Source: Henriciella barbarensis
GTDB taxonomy: Bacteria > Pseudomonadota > Alphaproteobacteria > Caulobacterales > Hyphomonadaceae
DNA: 64,000 nt
Assembly: GCF_003576345.1 (NCBI RefSeq)
Contig: NZ_QWGB01000005.1
Span: 1,116,001 to 1,180,000 of the forward strand
Reading direction: 5' to 3'
The notes beneath the pieces were generated by a model that saw only the letters and a list, made by a program, of their open reading frames with translations, did no database searches and was not told the origin of the DNA. Made by a program: the position numbers and the translations under genes. Positions 61,466-64,000 of this stretch are shown in pieces. Numbering within the stretch: position 1 is the first letter of the stretch; every line of letters starts with the position of its first letter.

Positions 61466-62524
61466 ATGAGCCAGAAAACACCGCGTAATTTCTTCAAGCC
61501 GCTCGCCATCGGTGCACCGGACCCGATGCGGGAGTTGCCGATCCGTCTGGAACGGATGATCCACTTTGTGCCGCCGCACCTCGACAAGGTGCGCGCAAAG
61601 GTACCGCAAATGGCGACCCAAGCCGATGTGGTGCTGGCCAATCTTGAAGATGCCATTCCTGCTGATGCCAAGGATGCCGCCCGCGACGGTGCCATTGAAA
61701 TGGGCAAGATGGTCGACTGGCAGGGCAAGGGCACAGGCTTCTGGAGCCGGGTCAATCCGCTTAATTCGCCATGGTTTCAGGAAGACGTCTCGCGTCTTGT
61801 GCTGGAGGCCGGTGAGCAGCTTGATGTCATCATGCTGCCCAAGGTCGAAGGGCCGTGGGACATTCATTTCGCCGATCAGTATGTCGCTCAGCTGGAGGCC
61901 AAAGCAGGCCTGAAGCGCCCGATCCTGTTCCATGCGATCCTTGAGACGGCGCAGGGTATGGCGCTGGTCGAGGAGATTGCGCTCGCCTCTCCGCGTATGC
62001 AGGGCATTTCGCTTGGCCCAGCAGACCTCGCCGCAGACCGCAAGATGAAGACCACCCGCGTCGGTGGCGGCCACCCTTATTACCGGGTCGTAGATGACCC
62101 GAATGAGGACGGCTCAAAGCGTGAAAGCGCGCAGCAGGACCCGTGGCACTATACGATTGCGCGCATGGTCGATGCCTGCCGCATGGCCGGTATCAATGCG
62201 TTCTATGGCCCGTTCGGCGACATCGCCGATAGCGAGGCGTGTGAGCAGCAGTTCCGCAACGCCTTCCTTCTGGGCTGTTCGGGCACGTGGAGCCTGCACC
62301 CAAGCCAGATCGAGATCGCCAAGCGCGTCTTCAGCCCGGCACCGGACGAAGTGAAGTTTGCGCGCCGGATTCTCGAGGCCATGCCGGACGGCACGGGCGT
62401 CGCGATGCTGGACGGCAAGATGCAGGATGACGCGACCTGGAAACAGGCCAAGGTCATCTCTGATCTGGCTGATCTGGTGTCGGAAAAGGACCCGGAATTG
62501 GCCAAAGCCTACGCAGCGGACTAG
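61466..62524 (+). CDS. HpcH/HpaI family CoA ester lyase, L-malyl-CoA/beta-methylmalyl-CoA lyase-like
   Basis: 352 residues. Cleaves or condenses malyl-CoA-type esters to glyoxylate and acetyl- or propionyl-CoA. The TIM-barrel shows [39 protein letters not shown], the acid residue pair in LPKVEG, and [15 protein letters not shown] followed by [15 protein letters not shown], close to McL proteins. The ATG at 61466 is preferred because AGGAGG ends 6 bases upstream; an ATG at 61460 lies directly against it. Role may be glyoxylate or propionate/ethylmalonyl metabolism. Not operon-linked to a partner enzyme that I can see. Confidence 0.85.
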   Translation: MSQKTPRNFFKPLAIGAPDPMRELPIRLERMIHFVPPHLDKVRAKVPQMATQADVVLANLEDAIPADAKDAARDGAIEMGKMVDWQGKGTGFWSRVNPLNSPWFQEDVSRLVLEAGEQLDVIMLPKVEGPWDIHFADQYVAQLEAKAGLKRPILFHAILETAQGMALVEEIALASPRMQGISLGPADLAADRKMKTTRVGGGHPYYRVVDDPNEDGSKRESAQQDPWHYTIARMVDACRMAGINAFYGPFGDIADSEACEQQFRNAFLLGCSGTWSLHPSQIEIAKRVFSPAPDEVKFARRILEAMPDGTGVAMLDGKMQDDATWKQAKVISDLADLVSEKDPELAKAYAAD

Positions 62525-62564
62525 GGTGGGGGGTGTATCCAAGAGCAATCAAGGAGACCACCCT

Positions 62565-63113
62565 TTGGCCCAACTCAGAAAAATCTTCGCATTTACAGCA
62601 GCTTCCGCCGCGCTCGCCGGCACGGCAGCCGCGCAAATGGACTATCATGGCTTCGACCCGGAAACAGTCGACGCCCTGAATGAGCGTATCCTCGAGCCGC
62701 TGAAGAGCGAGCAGCTGGAAATCCTCGCGCCGCACCGCGGCATCGAGGCCTGCGGCGGCACGTCCAGCGTTGATATGCTGGTACCCGACGGGTGGGACGT
62801 GCGCGCGGCAGCTGCCAATCCGGTTGGAGGGGACGTTGCGATGCCTTATCCGACGACAGCGTTCGCCCCCGAATTTCCACCGCTTTACTCTACGCTCGGT
62901 GTAGAGGGCGCTTGTGAGACGATCTTCAGTGTAAATGCAGACGGCAAGACGGAAGATATCCTTGCAAAGTGTACCTTGCCGAAATTCGCGCTCGCGGCGA
63001 CGAATGCGTTGGAAGCGCTGGAGTTCGAGCCTGCAGATGGGAAGGACACAGCGGAGACTCCAGACATTCTGCTGCCGATGAACTTCTGCCTGGATGAGCC
63101 GTCGGACGGTTAA
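62565..63113 (+). CDS. Secreted TonB-C-like protein with signal peptide
   Basis: 182 residues. Starts with TTG at 62565, preceded by AAGGAG 8 bases upstream. Signal peptide ends AAAQ-M. The mature part has YSTLGVEGACETIFSVNADGKTEDILAKCTLPKFALAATNALEALEFEPADG, which follows the TonB C-terminal domain pattern (a V-x-G-x-C-E-x-x-F... strand followed by A-L-x-F-x-P). Unlike TonB it has no Pro-rich spacer and no membrane anchor. Three Cys (the last in NFCLDEP) suggest disulfides. The next gene has the same domain. Confidence 0.72.
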   Translation: MAQLRKIFAFTAASAALAGTAAAQMDYHGFDPETVDALNERILEPLKSEQLEILAPHRGIEACGGTSSVDMLVPDGWDVRAAAANPVGGDVAMPYPTTAFAPEFPPLYSTLGVEGACETIFSVNADGKTEDILAKCTLPKFALAATNALEALEFEPADGKDTAETPDILLPMNFCLDEPSDG

Positions 63114-63181
63114 GCGCGTTACACAGGGGCCGGTGCTGCCGCCGGCTCCAGACTTTTTGTAGCTGAAGGAACATTGATCCG

Positions 63182-63745
63182 ATGCGATTTTCCCACGTCC
63201 TGCCGGGCGCCCTGATGCTTGCCGGACTTTCTGCCTGCGCCGTTGATCCCTACGCGCCAGCGCCCATTGAGCGACGCGCCGGGCCTGTATCCGGGTCGCA
63301 GGCGATGGGTGTCCGGCCCGGACAGATCGCGGCCTGCGGGCATACGGGCGCGCCCGTTGCAGACCTGCGCTATCCGGATGGCTGGCAGGCGCGGCTTTCG
63401 CAGGTACCTGCTGCCGGGTCTGGCGGTGGCGGCGATGAGCTTCTGGGCGGCGTCGCTGAGCCGGATGCTGTGGCCGCGCCCGACGCCTCGCCGACTGTGC
63501 AGCCGCAACCGGTCTATCCATCAAGTGCGCTCGATGCGGGCCAGGAAGGGCGCTGCGAGATCCTGATGGATGTGAGCCCGGCAGGGGCGCCGCAGAATAT
63601 TCTGACAGCGTGCTCTGCGCCCCAGTTCAATGCGCCGACGTATCAGGCTGCGACGGGTCTTCGGTTTGACCCGCCGCGCGAGAGCGGGCGCTCTGTGCGG
63701 CTGGTTAATGTCGTCTATCCGATCTCATATTGCATGGATCAATAG
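63182..63745 (+). CDS. TonB-C-like lipoprotein
   Basis: 187 residues. Lipobox LSAC (Cys at about 19). After a short spacer and a Pro-rich stretch (APDASPTVQPQPVYP) comes a TonB-C-like domain: PSSALDAGQEGRCEILMDVSPAGAPQNILTACSAPQFNAPTYQAATGLRFDPP. Related to the preceding protein, so the two are probably duplicates. It is lipid-anchored rather than inner-membrane-anchored, so it cannot be a standard energy transducer. Confidence 0.75.
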   Translation: MRFSHVLPGALMLAGLSACAVDPYAPAPIERRAGPVSGSQAMGVRPGQIAACGHTGAPVADLRYPDGWQARLSQVPAAGSGGGGDELLGGVAEPDAVAAPDASPTVQPQPVYPSSALDAGQEGRCEILMDVSPAGAPQNILTACSAPQFNAPTYQAATGLRFDPPRESGRSVRLVNVVYPISYCMDQ

Positions 63746-63781
63746 AGGCGGCGCTAATTACGGGCCGCCCGGGAGCAGAAC

Positions 63782-64000
63782 ATGAAATTTTCCGCGGTGG
63801 CCGCGCTGGCGATGTTTTTCCTTGCTGGCGGAATGGCCGATGCCCAGCAGCGCGAAGTCTGGCAAACCGAAATCGGAACTGTGGTCTATGACCATGAGAC
63901 CGCGCGGGGTGAGGCGGTGCTGACATTCCCGATCGCAAACAGCGACCAGCGCGGGGTGGCCTTCATCCCGCAGCTGGCTGGCAACCGTACCAATCGCGGT
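63782..64000 (+). CDS. Secreted protein, N-terminal part (truncated by window end)
   Basis: 73 visible codons. ATG at 63782 with GGGAG upstream. Signal peptide (AVAALAMFFLAGGMADA, then Q) and mature EVWQTEIGTVVYDHETARG, TFPIANSDQRG. No domain can be assigned from this fragment. Follows the TonB-C-like genes in the same direction with 36 bases between. Confidence 0.7.
   Translation, partial: MKFSAVAALAMFFLAGGMADAQQREVWQTEIGTVVYDHETARGEAVLTFPIANSDQRGVAFIPQLAGNRTNRG

Noticed and set aside
1-64000. tRNA, rRNA, CRISPR or insertion sequence
   Set aside because: I looked for TTCGANNCC-type T-arms, repeat-spacer patterns and transposase motifs by eye and found none outside coding sequence. A tRNA finder and a repeat scan would settle this.

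Overview
The window looks like chromosomal DNA of an alphaproteobacterium, most likely from the Hyphomonadaceae/Caulobacterales side. The lineage call is inferred from gene families, not from a search: ExoD, IalB-type and DUF2794 proteins, an ECF sigma/ChrR pair, RpoH with its own box motif, PduO-type adenosyltransferase, the serC-serA-purA neighbourhood, type I Baeyer-Villiger monooxygenases, a YidD protein and many small secreted lipoproteins. The DNA is GC-rich by eye and densely coding. I found no rRNA, tRNA, CRISPR array, insertion sequence, prophage or integrase other than the housekeeping XerD.

Layout. 1-4.7 kb: end of a MarC-type membrane protein, 3-hydroxybutyryl-CoA dehydrogenase, a TMEM175-like channel, then a small metal/redox cluster (DUF305 membrane protein, MerR-family regulator, divergent glutaredoxin-MauE fusion behind a mer-like operator) and a sirtuin. 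4.7-12.2 kb: etfBA, DUF3297, MarR regulator, cobalamin adenosyltransferase with a HIG1 protein, rpoH, an rRNA methyltransferase, an RcnB-like protein, purA. 12.2-18.1 kb, minus strand: monooxygenase, PagL-like deacylase, flavodoxin, serA, serC. 18.2-28.9 kb: transporters, a TauD-type dioxygenase, PhzF, a lone M23-type domain, thiD, ftsH, an orphan TAXI binding protein and rlmN. 29-33.3 kb: second monooxygenase, IalB-like protein, ECF sigma factor with a ChrR-like partner that has lost its zinc-binding anti-sigma site, DUF2794.

33.6-38.1 kb: a tightly coupled four-gene Gld-like ABC exporter operon (ATPase, permease, GldG-like, DUF4340). 38-43.7 kb, minus strand: glycosyltransferase, O-antigen-ligase-like protein, thrS, yidD, a NifU/IscU-like protein, exoD. 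43.9-49.2 kb: secreted protein, SixA-like phosphatase, cysS, a broken GT87 glycosyltransferase gene (nonsense codon plus frameshift), a large unknown lipoprotein. 49.4-56.2 kb: folE, a putative copper pair (DUF2946 and a Met-rich outer-membrane protein), an unknown protein, hrpB, a GT2 enzyme and a membrane protein. 56.3-64 kb: amino-acid:cation symporter, xerD, YceI protein, two tandem paralogous lipoproteins, malyl-CoA-lyase-like enzyme, two anchor-less TonB-C-like proteins and a truncated secreted protein.

No single large undescribed system stands out. The most unusual items are the zinc-less ChrR-like anti-sigma factor, the MerR/glutaredoxin-MauE/DUF305 cluster with a leader hairpin that masks a Shine-Dalgarno sequence, the Gld-like ABC operon, the doubly damaged GT87 gene, and a recurrent 4-bp tail-to-tail gene overlap in which CTAG or CTAA supplies both stop codons.
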